DNA from: Marispirochaeta sp.
GTDB taxonomy: Bacteria > Spirochaetota > Spirochaetia > JC444 > Marispirochaetaceae
Direction: 5' to 3'
Assembly (NCBI RefSeq): GCF_963668165.1
Contig: NZ_OY764213.1
Coordinates: 186,001 to 250,000, forward strand
Length of the DNA stretch: 64,000 nt
Below the pieces are notes generated by a model that was given only the letters and a program-made list of their open reading frames with translations, was not told the DNA's origin and ran no database searches. The position numbers and the translations under genes are program-made. Shown here piece after piece: positions 1 through 8,147 of this stretch (its first letter is position 1; the number at the start of each line of letters is the position of its first letter).

Positions 1-71
1 TGCAGCCCTGCAGAAAAGAGAAGAATCAGCAGCAGAGAAGTCAGGAATAAAAAAATGATTTTAGGCTTCAT
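1..71 (-). CDS. N-terminus of a secreted or membrane protein (cut by window edge)
   Basis: An ATG at 69-71 on the minus strand opens a frame that runs off the left edge of the window. The 23 visible residues start MKPK and continue with an uninterrupted hydrophobic stretch (IIFLFLTSLLLILLFSAGL), which is a typical signal peptide or signal anchor. No strong ribosome binding site is visible before it. It lies downstream of the mannonate-dehydratase-like gene in the same orientation, about 90 bases away, so it may or may not belong to that operon. The mature protein is outside the window and no function can be given. Confidence 0.5.
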   Translation of the reverse strand, partial: MKPKIIFLFLTSLLLILLFSAGL

Positions 72-162
72 GGGGTTTCTGTCGCCAAGTTTCGCACTAT
101 ACCAACGCGAGGGTCAATAAGGAAAGCACCGTTGAAGCCCGGGACTCTGTCTGCGGATCAAT

Positions 163-1407
163 CTATGGAGATTGAATGGTTCCATCCCGCCTACGTGTTT
201 GTGTCCACATAGTCACTGTATTCTTACAAGGGTATTTTGCAGCTTCCTTCTCATTAATTTCGATACCAAAACCGGGTTGTCCATTTGCGTACACATACCC
301 TTTCTTATACTCAGGCAGTCCAATAAACACATCCAGCAAAGCCCCCGGTCTACCTTCAAGATCCTGGATGATAAAATTGGGTGGTTCAGTACCCGACCAT
401 TCCTGGATTCCCAGATTCTGGGCAGCAAGGTCTAAATGAACGTTTGCTGCATGACCAATTGGAGAGACATCTCCAGGTCCATGCCATGCAGTGTTTATAC
501 CAAATTGCTCAGCAAAAACCTGTAATTTGCGTGCTGGTGTTAATCCACCTATCTGACTGATATGTATACGAATAAAATCAATGAGCTGTTCAGTAATCAG
601 ATACTTCCACTCACAGGGATTATTAAATAACTCTCCCATAGCAAGCGGTGTACTTGTGGCATAACGAAGCTTACGAAACCAATCGCCTTGTTCAAGTAAG
701 ATTGCATCTTCAAGAAAAAACAGTCTGAACGGTTCCAGATCCTTTGCCAGTTGAATGGCTTCCATCGGACGGATACGTCCATGTACGTCATGACATAGAT
801 TAATTTCATAGCCCAGTTTACTTCGAACGGTTTCAAACAATCGAATTGTTTCACGAATATAATGGTGTGAATCCAGATAGACTCCCTTTGGAGATCCTAT
901 AGGTGCAGTTTCTGGAGCCATACCATAAGCTCCCCCGTATCCCCCGGATTGGCATCGTATAGTTGTTATTCCCTGTTCCTGATAACGCCGTATATTATCG
1001 CATAGCTCCTCCATATCTTTACCGTCTGCATGCCGGTAAACAGGAACACCTTCTCTTGCTTTACCGCCAAATAAATCATAAACCGGCATTCCTGCAAGTT
1101 TACCTTTAATATCCCACAATGCCATATCAATTCCAGATATCGCGTTATTTTCAATAGGCCCATTGCGCCAGTAGGCGTTGTTGTTCATCAGCTGCCAGGT
1201 TTGCTCAATATTTGCAACATCTAATCCAACAACTAATGGTTTTAAATACTCCTCTACAAGAAGCTTAACAGCTAAATGGCGATAAGCAAACGTTGCACAC
1301 CCTAATCCGTAAAGTTCCGGTTCCGATGTTTCAACTTTAACAACTACAAGGTTTATTCCCTCTGGAGCGGTCAGAATTACCTTTACATCACGTATAGTTA
1401 CAGCCAC
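163..1407 (-). CDS. Mannonate dehydratase / RspA-like enolase-superfamily enzyme
   Basis: A 414-residue member of the mandelate racemase subgroup of the enolase superfamily, closest in pattern to ManD/RspA, which dehydrates D-mannonate to 2-keto-3-deoxy-gluconate. Visible features are an N-terminal capping domain (about 1-120) with AYWRNGP near 78-84, and a barrel with likely metal ligands D207, E233 (FLEDA) and E259 (GELF), plus H209 in CHDVHG and H309 in AWHGPGD, all in family-typical places. It is the last gene of cluster A, behind a GntR regulator, an SDR, a zinc dehydrogenase and a TRAP transporter. That context matches described L-gulonate/D-mannonate pathways. Many ManD-family members have low activity on mannonate, so the real substrate is inferred, not shown. 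Confidence 0.85.
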   Translation of the reverse strand: MAVTIRDVKVILTAPEGINLVVVKVETSEPELYGLGCATFAYRHLAVKLLVEEYLKPLVVGLDVANIEQTWQLMNNNAYWRNGPIENNAISGIDMALWDIKGKLAGMPVYDLFGGKAREGVPVYRHADGKDMEELCDNIRRYQEQGITTIRCQSGGYGGAYGMAPETAPIGSPKGVYLDSHHYIRETIRLFETVRSKLGYEINLCHDVHGRIRPMEAIQLAKDLEPFRLFFLEDAILLEQGDWFRKLRYATSTPLAMGELFNNPCEWKYLITEQLIDFIRIHISQIGGLTPARKLQVFAEQFGINTAWHGPGDVSPIGHAANVHLDLAAQNLGIQEWSGTEPPNFIIQDLEGRPGALLDVFIGLPEYKKGYVYANGQPGFGIEINEKEAAKYPCKNTVTMWTQTRRRDGTIQSP

Positions 1408-1455
1408 CTTTGGGCTCCTTTTTCGAAAATGGATTATAATCTGGTAAGATGATCA

Positions 1456-2175
1456 TCACTCTTTAATTATTTCTTCATATTTGATGTCATCTATTGCCTT
1501 CTGCAGATGCGTTCTCATTAAGCGTCGTGTGAGTGAGGGATCCCTTTTTTCCATTGCATCCAAAATCAATGAATGATAGTAGATACCATCTTTATATCCA
1601 TATGATTCATTAAACCCTTCCAGGCTGGTTGTCTTCTGGTGCATAACCGAACTGAAAGCATTTTGAAGCAGTATATTACCGGTAGATTTGATAATCTCTT
1701 CATGAAACAACATATCGTAATGAACAAAATCCTTTGGATTGCCGATAGAGTCCTTCATTTGTATGAGATAGCGACGTAAATTTGAGAGATTCTTGTCACT
1801 TGCCAGCATTGCAGCATGATAACTGCTGTCTGTTTCCAGTACGATTCTGAATTCCAGCAGGGTTAGCATATCGACAACATCGAAGTGTGGTTCATGTCTG
1901 TTGAGCAAACGGTTTCTGGAAAAGTCGGTATCTCTGAGGTAAGTCCCTTTCCGCTTTACGCTTTCCATTGCTCCAACACCTACAAACTGATGGATTGCAG
2001 AACGTATGCTCGACCTGCTAACGCCGAGATGTTTTGTCAGGGTATTCTCGGAAGGGATTTTTTCTCCTATCTTCCAATTTCCATTGAGAATATTCTCGAT
2101 AAAATAATCAATTACCCTTTCAGTTACATTTCGCTTGGCTACTTCAGGTTCAGCTATTTCTTTGTTCGAGAGCAT
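1456..2175 (-). CDS. GntR/FadR-type transcriptional regulator of cluster A
   Basis: A 239-residue regulator with an N-terminal winged helix (about 15-85; motifs IPSENTLTKHLGVSRSSIR and a GTYL wing) and a C-terminal all-helical FCD ligand-binding domain typical of the FadR subfamily. It sits inside the catabolic operon between the SDR and the ManD-like gene, so it probably senses the pathway substrate or an intermediate and controls the operon. The palindromes at 6903-6917 and 7047-7078, around the operon promoter, are the natural candidate operators. The start codon is ATG. The effector is unknown. Confidence 0.87.
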   Translation of the reverse strand: MLSNKEIAEPEVAKRNVTERVIDYFIENILNGNWKIGEKIPSENTLTKHLGVSRSSIRSAIHQFVGVGAMESVKRKGTYLRDTDFSRNRLLNRHEPHFDVVDMLTLLEFRIVLETDSSYHAAMLASDKNLSNLRRYLIQMKDSIGNPKDFVHYDMLFHEEIIKSTGNILLQNAFSSVMHQKTTSLEGFNESYGYKDGIYYHSLILDAMEKRDPSLTRRLMRTHLQKAIDDIKYEEIIKE

Positions 2176-2203
2176 TGTACTGCAATCCTCTTAATCCTTT
2201 ATT

Positions 2204-2968
2204 TTAACGGCTTAAGTAACCACCATCTACAGGGATTATAACACCACTCAGATAATCGCTTGCTGCTGAAGCCAGAAAGATCGCCGGTCCTTTCATATCA
2301 CCCGGTTCTCCCCAACGTCCAGCGGGAATACGGTTTGTTATCTCAGCATACCGTACTTTATCTTGTATCAATTTTTCATTCATTTCAGTCGCCATGTACC
2401 CTGGAGCAATCGCGTTGACATTTATTCCGAGTGAGGCCCAGTCGTTCCCCATGCATTTAGTCATCTGAGTTACCGCACCCTTAGCTGCCGTGTACGCAGG
2501 GACATTAATACCACCAAACCAGGAAACCATGGAAGTGATGTTAATAATTTTCCCTTTACCTTGTTTGATCATCTTTTGTGCACACAACTGATCAAGGATG
2601 AATACAGAGTTTAAATTTACATTAATTACCGTGTCCCAGTCCTGAATTGGAAAAAGGTCCGATCTGTGTCTGCGCTGTATGCCGGCTGCTGTTACCAGAA
2701 TATCAACACGATCACCCAGATACCGCATAGACTCGTCAAACATTCGTTGTATTTCTTCCCGGTTTCCAAGATCACCTTTGACACCATACGCTTTATATCG
2801 CTGCCGACAAAATTTTTGAACAACATCATCCAACTGATCCGAACGAGCCATCAGCACTACTTCGCATCCTGCCTCAAGAAATCCTTCTGCCATTCCAAGG
2901 CCTAAACCCCGGCTGGCGCCAGTAACAATCGCTTTCTTACCTGTAACATCAAATAGGGGGTGAGTCAT
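2204..2968 (-). CDS. SDR-family sugar-acid oxidoreductase
   Basis: A classical short-chain dehydrogenase of 254 residues. The Rossmann motif TGASRGLG (16-23) binds NAD(P), NNAG is replaced by TAAG (ILVTAAGI), and the catalytic Tyr-Lys pair is in AYTAAK near 156-160, followed by a substrate-loop PGY. The pattern resembles gluconate 5-dehydrogenase and D-mannonate oxidoreductase of SDR type. I place the start at the ATG at 2968 because GGAGAAG lies just before it; a GTG 12 bases upstream would overlap that site. In cluster A it could interconvert D-fructuronate and D-mannonate, making the substrate for the ManD-like enzyme. This assignment is inferred from context. Confidence 0.85.
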   Translation of the reverse strand: MTHPLFDVTGKKAIVTGASRGLGLGMAEGFLEAGCEVVLMARSDQLDDVVQKFCRQRYKAYGVKGDLGNREEIQRMFDESMRYLGDRVDILVTAAGIQRRHRSDLFPIQDWDTVINVNLNSVFILDQLCAQKMIKQGKGKIINITSMVSWFGGINVPAYTAAKGAVTQMTKCMGNDWASLGINVNAIAPGYMATEMNEKLIQDKVRYAEITNRIPAGRWGEPGDMKGPAIFLASAASDYLSGVIIPVDGGYLSR

Positions 2969-2985
2969 GATCTTCTCCACTATCT

Positions 2986-4011
2986 CTAATCAAAAGTAAT
3001 GATCATTTTTTTGACATCCCTGCCGGGATGATCCATATTATAGAAAACTGTATCTATCCGGCTGAAAGGAATAAAATCGCTGACAAGCTTTTCATAGTCG
3101 TAGCGCTTTTGAAGGAACGCCTCGATAGTCGGCATGAACTGATATGCCGACATACGTGACCCAATGAGATCCAACTCCCGTATATTCAGCATTGCCTGAG
3201 AAATTTTTTCCGGCTCTGTTACAAATCCAAGACTGACAATTCTTCCTGCGTTCCGCACTAAACCTTGCTCGAACAAGCTTGTCAATGATCCGTGATAGCA
3301 TGCGGAGTCAAATGCAACAGAGACGCCCTTACCTCCGGTTATCTCCTGAACACGTTCGACTACCTTCTCATTCCGGCTGTTAATAATAGAATCGACTCCT
3401 AATTCTTCAGCTCGATTCAATATTTCAGAATTTATATCGCAAGCGATGACAGTACATCCTTTTGCTTTGCAGGTCTGCATAATTATCGTTCCGATAGTGC
3501 CAACGCCAAGAATGAAAACGATATCATCGCTCACTACCCTGCCACGGGTAGTACAATGCGCCCCGATTGCGTATGGCTCTATTAACGCCGCATACTCTAT
3601 CGGTATATCTTTCGGAACAATATATACGTCATCTTCTGCCGCAATCAAAAACTCTCTCCACCCGCCGTCAGTTCCGCTGCCACGTACCTTGACTTTCTCA
3701 CAGACATTTTCTCTTCCTGTTCTGCACTGATAACACTCGCCGCAGGAAATTATAAGATCGATCACAATATGGTCACCGACCTTAACCTTCGTTACCTTCC
3801 TGCCGACTCTCCTGATAATACCGGCATTTTCATGGCCCGGTATCCTGGGATATGTTGAGTTAGGGTTTTTCCCATGATAAAGATGGAAATCAGATCCGCA
3901 TACACCAGATGCTTTCATCTGGATCAATACTTCATAATCATCCTTCAGTTCAGGAATCTCTGTATCGAGAACCGCATAATTATACGGCGCTGTTACATAA
4001 ACAGATTTCAA
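2986..4011 (-). CDS. Zinc-dependent alcohol dehydrogenase (RspB / L-gulonate 5-dehydrogenase-like)
   Basis: A 341-residue medium-chain dehydrogenase. Catalytic zinc ligands are visible as C38 (SGVCGSD) and H60-E61 (PGHENAG). The structural zinc lobe follows as CGECYQC...ENVC (about 92-106), and the nucleotide-binding motif is GVGTIG. The family covers sorbitol, threonine and L-gulonate/L-idonate dehydrogenases. Together with the downstream ManD-like enzyme it forms the rspB/rspA pairing known from other bacteria. The expected role is oxidation of an imported sugar acid such as L-gulonate to fructuronate. It lies 18 bases before the SDR start and 18 bases after dctM, clearly in one operon. Confidence 0.85.
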   Translation of the reverse strand: MKSVYVTAPYNYAVLDTEIPELKDDYEVLIQMKASGVCGSDFHLYHGKNPNSTYPRIPGHENAGIIRRVGRKVTKVKVGDHIVIDLIISCGECYQCRTGRENVCEKVKVRGSGTDGGWREFLIAAEDDVYIVPKDIPIEYAALIEPYAIGAHCTTRGRVVSDDIVFILGVGTIGTIIMQTCKAKGCTVIACDINSEILNRAEELGVDSIINSRNEKVVERVQEITGGKGVSVAFDSACYHGSLTSLFEQGLVRNAGRIVSLGFVTEPEKISQAMLNIRELDLIGSRMSAYQFMPTIEAFLQKRYDYEKLVSDFIPFSRIDTVFYNMDHPGRDVKKMIITFD

Positions 4012-4029
4012 AAGAACCTCCTTCTCCTT

Positions 4030-5310
4030 TTATCGAATAATCAGACTTGGCAGAAACAAAGAAATCTGCGGAATATACGCAACAAGAATAATAATTAAAA
4101 ACGAAATGCCAATCAGGGGCATGATTTCCATAATCAATGGTTTCATTTTAACCTTCCCGACTGCCGATGCAACATAGAGGATGACTCCTACCGGAGGTGT
4201 TACTCCGCCGAAAATAAAGGTCAGAACCATGATCATTGCAAAGTGAACTGGATCAAGACCAATCATTGCAGCAATAGGCGCGAAAATCGGTACCATGATA
4301 ATAGCTGCGGCTGTTGTATCCATGAATAATCCAATAATCAGCATAACAATGATCATTGCTAAAAGAATAATATCAGGATTTTCAGATAACCCTGAAATTA
4401 TCCCCGAAACTGCAGAAGGAAAACCTTCTTTGGCCAGAATCCAAGAAAACGCGCTTGCGGATGCGACAATAAGCATCGCCATGCCTGTCGTCCGAGCGCT
4501 GTTGATCATGGTGCGCAATATACTGACAACTTTAAACTCTCGATAAATGAAGATCCCAACAAATAATCCATAGGCTGAAGCAATAGCTCCTGCTTCCGTT
4601 GCTGTAAATACCCCGGACAGAATACCTCCAACAATAATCAAAGGCATAACCAGCGCAGGTATTGCTTCAAGAAAACTTTTACCCAAGTTACGCCAATTGA
4701 AGAGGATCCGATCACCATCATACTTATCGGGATTACGCTTTGCCATAAAATAGGCATAGGTCATTTGAGATAGACCTGTTACAATTCCGGGAATAAACCC
4801 CGCCAAAAACAGTTTTCCTATGGAGATACCGGTTATTGAACCATAGAGCACCATCAGAATACTAGGGGGAATAATCGAACCAATAGTTGCGCTGGCAGCA
4901 GTAACTGCCGCTGAATATGCACGATTGTAACCTGCATGCTCCATTGATGAGATTACCATATTGCCTATGGAAGCAACATCAGCGGTCGAAGAACCGGAGA
5001 TTCCCGCCATAAGCATACTGGCAAAGATATTAACATGGGCAAGTCCACCGGCAATAAACCCTACTAATGACTGTGCGAAATTAATTATTCGCCTGGTCAC
5101 TCCACATTCATTCATAATCTCTCCGGCAAATATGAAAAGCGGAATGGCCATGAGAGTAAAGGAATCGGCACCCGCGAACATACGCTGTGCAATGATTATC
5201 AGATTACTGTCAACTATCACCAGATACAATAGTGTCGATAGACCGAGTGTAAAACTCACCGGTATACCAAAGATCAATAAAATAAAGAAAATAATTATAA
5301 CAACAGCCAT
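4030..5310 (-). CDS. dctM: TRAP transporter large permease (DctM), cluster A
   Basis: A 426-residue DctM/TRAP large subunit, the sodium-driven ion-transporter part of a tripartite ATP-independent periplasmic transporter in the inner membrane. It has the usual chain of about a dozen hydrophobic segments and family motifs such as the N-terminal FGIPVSF, GISGSSTAD, and TPPVGV near the C-terminus. I start it at the ATG at 5310, one base after the dctQ stop codon. An upstream in-frame start would lie inside dctQ. It works with the DctQ and DctP proteins encoded directly upstream to import an organic acid, probably the sugar acid degraded by this operon. Confidence 0.93.
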   Translation of the reverse strand: MAVVIIIFFILLIFGIPVSFTLGLSTLLYLVIVDSNLIIIAQRMFAGADSFTLMAIPLFIFAGEIMNECGVTRRIINFAQSLVGFIAGGLAHVNIFASMLMAGISGSSTADVASIGNMVISSMEHAGYNRAYSAAVTAASATIGSIIPPSILMVLYGSITGISIGKLFLAGFIPGIVTGLSQMTYAYFMAKRNPDKYDGDRILFNWRNLGKSFLEAIPALVMPLIIVGGILSGVFTATEAGAIASAYGLFVGIFIYREFKVVSILRTMINSARTTGMAMLIVASASAFSWILAKEGFPSAVSGIISGLSENPDIILLAMIIVMLIIGLFMDTTAAAIIMVPIFAPIAAMIGLDPVHFAMIMVLTFIFGGVTPPVGVILYVASAVGKVKMKPLIMEIMPLIGISFLIIILVAYIPQISLFLPSLIIR

Positions 5311-5311
5311 G

Positions 5312-5806
5312 CTATATCGACTCCTGTCCGGGCTTATCAATTCCAGTGAGCCCTATGATCATCTCGATGAGCATTCCCGCTCCACTGATTGGAAGGGCCA
5401 TATACGGGATGGCCATAGATATGAACATTGCCGATGACTTGGTTTCAATGTTTAACATTGCCATTTTAAAACTGACATACGTAAATACAATAAGAAATAC
5501 TGCAACAAGCAATCGATCGAAAATGTATACTACAGTTTTAGCCTTTTTGGGAAAGTTTTCCACAATTATATCCAGTCCGATATGTGCATTCTCCCTGAAA
5601 GTAATTATGGCTCCCAAATATGTAATTGATACAAAAAGGTACCTGGCCAGTTCTCCGGAAGAAGCAACCGGGTTATTGAATACAAAACGCATTATCACAT
5701 TGACTAGTACAACAATGAACATGGCAGAAAAAAGCAGAATAATCGCAAAGTGCAGACCCCTGCGTGCCGATTGAATAAATTTCAGCATCGTTTCCCTGAA
5801 AGTCAT
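5312..5806 (-). CDS. dctQ: TRAP transporter small permease (DctQ), cluster A
   Basis: A 164-residue DctQ-type small membrane subunit with four predicted transmembrane helices and the family pattern of a W/F-rich first loop, SGELARYLFV and TFRENAHIG. The start at 5806 is chosen because GGGAAG stands a few bases before this ATG, whereas the ATG further upstream falls in a hairpin (5825-5848). It is followed directly by dctM (one base between stop and start). DctQ links the periplasmic binding protein to the large permease. Confidence 0.9.
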   Translation of the reverse strand: MTFRETMLKFIQSARRGLHFAIILLFSAMFIVVLVNVIMRFVFNNPVASSGELARYLFVSITYLGAIITFRENAHIGLDIIVENFPKKAKTVVYIFDRLLVAVFLIVFTYVSFKMAMLNIETKSSAMFISMAIPYMALPISGAGMLIEMIIGLTGIDKPGQESI

Positions 5807-5824
5807 AGATACTTCCCTATTTAT

Positions 5825-5848
5825 GTCCATGGGCAAATGCCCATGGAC
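5825..5848. other. Intercistronic hairpin between dctP and dctQ
   Basis: GTCCATGGGC and GCCCATGGAC form a perfect 10-bp inverted repeat around a 4-base loop, seven bases after the dctP stop. There is no T-run, so it is not a classical terminator. A hairpin here would protect the 3' end of dctP mRNA and lower downstream expression, which fits the need for more binding protein than permease. The role is inferred. Confidence 0.6.
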
Positions 5849-5855
5849 TTCAGTT

Positions 5856-6869
5856 TTATCGAACTGAATCTATCAAGTTCTTTAATTCTTTAGCATCACT
5901 CAAACGCATTACATCAAAAGCATCATAATTTATCGCGTCACGAAGTGATTCTTTATCAGTTTCAATAATTTCAATTATAGCGGCGAGCTTCTTCCGGAAT
6001 TCTGAGTCATTCCTGATGGTTAACTCCAAGCCGTATGCGCTAGCCTCTTCAGCACATTCAATCAGAATTGCCTGCTGCTCAGCTGACAGTTTTTGATAAA
6101 CTGAATTAGAAATGGAAAAGGTTGTAGGTGCGGATATATGATCGGTAATGTTCATATATTTAACAACCTCATGCATCGAGGCGGAGTAAATACTTTCAGG
6201 AGTGTTTTCAAGTCCACCGACGACGCCAGTCTGCAGAGCAGTATAGGTTTCACCCCATGCAACCGGTGTGGGGGCTGCACCTAGAAGTCGAAAGGTATTC
6301 ACATATGTAGGAGATTCGGGAACGCGAATTTTCAGGCCTCGAAGGTCCTGAACCGATCTGACAGGCTCACGAGTTGTAAAAACGTGTCGAAATGCAAGCG
6401 AATAATAACTGAGAACCTTTACATCTGTCTTGGCCAAGATGATTTCAGCCAGCTTCTTTCCAGCGTCGCCATGGAGAGCTCTTGTCTGGTGTTCATAACT
6501 GTTGTACATAAAGGGCAACACAAACACCCCTGCCTCTTCCACAAATGCAGGATAGAACTCTACTGCGAGAATCGCCATATCCAGGGTGCCCACCTTCAGG
6601 GCTTCAAGGTTTTCCCGTTCTGTACCCAGAGATGCAGATGGAAAAACCTCTACAGTTATAGCACCGCCTGACTTCTGCTCGACAAGCTCTGCAAATCTGA
6701 GGGTAGTCTGATGTATTGAGTGTGTTGCGGCCATTTGATGCGACAGTTGCAGTTTAACTGGTTTCGCCTCTCCACCTTCCTGGGAACCTGCACTCCAGCC
6801 ATTAACAATCAGACCGAAACATAGCACCAGCATGGTTAATACAAATAAAACACTTCGGGTTCTGTTCAT
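5856..6869 (-). CDS. dctP: TRAP transporter substrate-binding protein (DctP), cluster A
   Basis: A 337-residue periplasmic solute receptor of the DctP family. It begins with a signal peptide (MNRTRSVLFVLTMLVLCFG) and carries family hallmarks: ETLKV-like ENLEALKVGTLDMA, the conserved Arg in GLKIRVPESP that binds the substrate carboxylate, and GQENP-like GLENTPES. The start at 6869 follows the strong site AAAGGAGGAG; longer versions would run through the promoter. It is the first gene of cluster A. The substrate is probably a sugar acid such as a hexonate, inferred from the enzymes downstream. Confidence 0.92.
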   Translation of the reverse strand: MNRTRSVLFVLTMLVLCFGLIVNGWSAGSQEGGEAKPVKLQLSHQMAATHSIHQTTLRFAELVEQKSGGAITVEVFPSASLGTERENLEALKVGTLDMAILAVEFYPAFVEEAGVFVLPFMYNSYEHQTRALHGDAGKKLAEIILAKTDVKVLSYYSLAFRHVFTTREPVRSVQDLRGLKIRVPESPTYVNTFRLLGAAPTPVAWGETYTALQTGVVGGLENTPESIYSASMHEVVKYMNITDHISAPTTFSISNSVYQKLSAEQQAILIECAEEASAYGLELTIRNDSEFRKKLAAIIEIIETDKESLRDAINYDAFDVMRLSDAKELKNLIDSVR

Positions 6870-6902
6870 AGCATTCTCCTCCTTTACACTATGAAAAATC
6901 CA

Positions 6903-6917
6903 TCTTGTCATACAAGA
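6903..6917. promoter_or_regulatory. Operator palindrome just downstream of the cluster A promoter
   Basis: TCTTGT-CAT-ACAAGA is a perfect 6-bp inverted repeat overlapping the expected transcription start of the dctP operon. FadR-type GntR proteins commonly bind such short palindromes, so the regulator at 1456-2175 is the likely ligand. A related palindrome with the same TCTTGT/ACAAGA arms is at 7047-7078. Confidence 0.6.
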
Positions 6918-6924
6918 CAAAGGT

Positions 6925-6953
6925 ATTATTAAACGACTTTTCCTATCTGTCAA
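6925..6953 (-). promoter_or_regulatory. Sigma-70 promoter of cluster A
   Basis: On the minus strand TTGACA (6948-6953) and AATAAT (6925-6930) are separated by exactly 17 bases. Transcription would start near 6918, about 50 bases before the dctP start codon and inside the operator at 6903-6917. This layout suggests simple repression. Confidence 0.7.
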
Positions 6954-7046
6954 ACAATTTCTTATTGAATATCGGTGTTTTTCGCCGAATAATGAGTATT
7001 CTTATCTCTCTCTTGGGATTTCAATATCATAACAAATCATTCAAGT

Positions 7047-7078
7047 CTATCTTGTATGTTTCTTAGCATACAAGATAG
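7047..7078. promoter_or_regulatory. Upstream 12-bp palindrome, probable second GntR operator
   Basis: CTATCTTGTATG and CATACAAGATAG form a perfect 12-bp inverted repeat with an 8-base spacer, about 95 bases upstream of the cluster A promoter. It contains the same TCTTGT and ACAAGA halves as the proximal operator at 6903-6917. Two spaced copies would allow DNA looping by a dimeric or tetrameric regulator. Confidence 0.5.
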
Positions 7079-7167
7079 AGCGGATTGAACCGACGACTAC
7101 CCAGTACCGAATATTGAGAATAAATGAAAACTTTTTTTATTCTAAATAAAGGTCAAGCAAGCAGGGC

Positions 7168-7542
7168 TCAGATTACCACCAGCCCCTGTTTAACGAAGCT
7201 TGAAAAATCCCGCCGGTTATCGGTGGCAAGGACGGCTTTGTTAAGAAGAGCAGCGGCAGCTATCATGGAATCTACCCTCAGGCTTCGCTTTCGGCCGGCC
7301 AGATAGAAAAGACGAGCGGCTTCGACTGCCTGGTCGGCTGCGAAAGGAATGATGCGCCCCTTTACTATAGACTGCATAAGCTCTTTACCCTTTATGTCGA
7401 CAGGACCGCAAAGAAACTCGTACCAGCATACAACCGAAGTCACCAGCTCCTTTTCCTGCTCTATCCACCGTCGTACATCTGCAGCTTCATCCGTGCCGGG
7501 AGCCAATGCCTTTATGAGATAGTTGGTATCGAGCAGGATCAT
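7168..7542 (-). CDS. VapC-like PIN-domain toxin
   Basis: A 124-residue PIN-domain protein with the acidic catalytic set D5 (LLDTNYL), E42 (WYEFL), D91 (RVDSMIAAAA) and D108 (ATDNRRDF). PIN toxins are Mg-dependent ribonucleases that cleave tRNA or rRNA when free. Its ATG overlaps the stop codon of the upstream antitoxin gene by four bases (ATGA), so translation is coupled and the pair is a normal type II toxin-antitoxin module. All catalytic acids are present, so it appears intact. The cellular target cannot be read from the sequence. Confidence 0.85.
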   Translation of the reverse strand: MILLDTNYLIKALAPGTDEAADVRRWIEQEKELVTSVVCWYEFLCGPVDIKGKELMQSIVKGRIIPFAADQAVEAARLFYLAGRKRSLRVDSMIAAAALLNKAVLATDNRRDFSSFVKQGLVVI

Positions 7543-7808
7543 CTGTTTTCCCGCCGGGAATCGCGGTCCTCAAAAACCCTGTCAAGATAGGTCTCAGCCT
7601 TATCCCGGGCTATTCCGCCGCCGGAATGATACTCCTGTAACTGTTTGCCTAGTTCCAGAGAGCGAGTGTTTTCTTCCGCTTCAGCAATCTCAACCGCTCT
7701 ACGAACCGCCTCCGCCTGTGAGACATTCCACCGCGCAGCTAAAAGTTTAATTCTTTCGATTGTGGCTGAATCGAACGAAAAGGTCGTTCTTCGCGTCATT
7801 ATTGCCAT
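7539..7808 (-). CDS. VapB-like ribbon-helix-helix antitoxin
   Basis: An 89-residue protein with an N-terminal ribbon-helix-helix segment (RRTTFSFDSATIERIKLLA then NVSQAEAVRRAVEIAE) and a charged, probably flexible C-terminus that would wrap around the toxin. It should neutralise the PIN toxin encoded by the overlapping next gene and repress the shared promoter. The ATG at 7808 coincides with the expected transcription start and would be leaderless; the ATG at 7799 (MTRR) is the alternative. Longer versions would begin upstream of the promoter and are rejected. Confidence 0.78.
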   Translation of the reverse strand: MAIMTRRTTFSFDSATIERIKLLAARWNVSQAEAVRRAVEIAEAEENTRSLELGKQLQEYHSGGGIARDKAETYLDRVFEDRDSRRENR

Positions 7809-7843
7809 ACCATCATTATGGTATGGCAGATTGCTACTGTCAA
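7803..7843 (-). promoter_or_regulatory. Promoter and autoregulatory operator of the first TA module
   Basis: On the minus strand TTGACA (7838-7843) and CATAAT (7815-7820) have a 17-base spacer. A perfect 11-bp inverted repeat, TGCCATACCAT and ATGGTATGGCA (7803-7828), covers the -10 region and start point. It is the expected binding site for the RHH antitoxin. Confidence 0.72.
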
Positions 7844-7868
7844 CTGTGAATGTAATTTGAAATAGTAA

Positions 7869-7896
7869 TTGACGACCACAGACATCCATGTATATA
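7869..7896 (+). promoter_or_regulatory. Probable promoter of the second TA module
   Basis: TTGACG (7869-7874) and TATATA (7891-7896) are 16 bases apart on the plus strand. Transcription would begin at about 7903, two bases before the ATG at 7905, again giving a nearly leaderless antitoxin mRNA. The -10 match is moderate. Confidence 0.45.
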
Positions 7897-7904
7897 CCGT
7901 ATCC

Positions 7905-8147
7905 ATGCAAAAGATGCAGATTCTGTTTCCCGATCCCCAGATTGCCAGACTCAGACGTATTGCAACTTCCCAGGATCGTCCCGTAAGTGAACTGGTACGC
8001 AGTGCGGTAGATTTCTGGCTCTCCCGTTACGGCGATCAGGAGCCTGATTCCTCTGCGAAAAGTCCGCCGGTATACAGTTGCGGAGATATCCTGGTACAGG
8101 CAGACATGCTCCGTGAAAACGCATATGAGGACAGGGACCTGGTGTGA
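7905..8147 (+). CDS. CopG-like ribbon-helix-helix antitoxin of second TA module
   Basis: About 80 residues. The N-terminal part (MQILFPDPQIARLRRIA, then DRPVSELVRSAVDFWLSRYG) has the strand-helix-helix pattern of RHH antitoxins. The C-terminus is acidic and ends in YEDRDLV. It is divergent from the first module and followed by a PIN-type gene whose GTG overlaps its stop by four bases (GTGA). That toxin gene is frameshifted, so this antitoxin is probably an orphan or protects against a related toxin. No ribosome binding site is visible; an ATG at 7914 is the alternative start. Confidence 0.68.
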   Translation: MQKMQILFPDPQIARLRRIATSQDRPVSELVRSAVDFWLSRYGDQEPDSSAKSPPVYSCGDILVQADMLRENAYEDRDLV

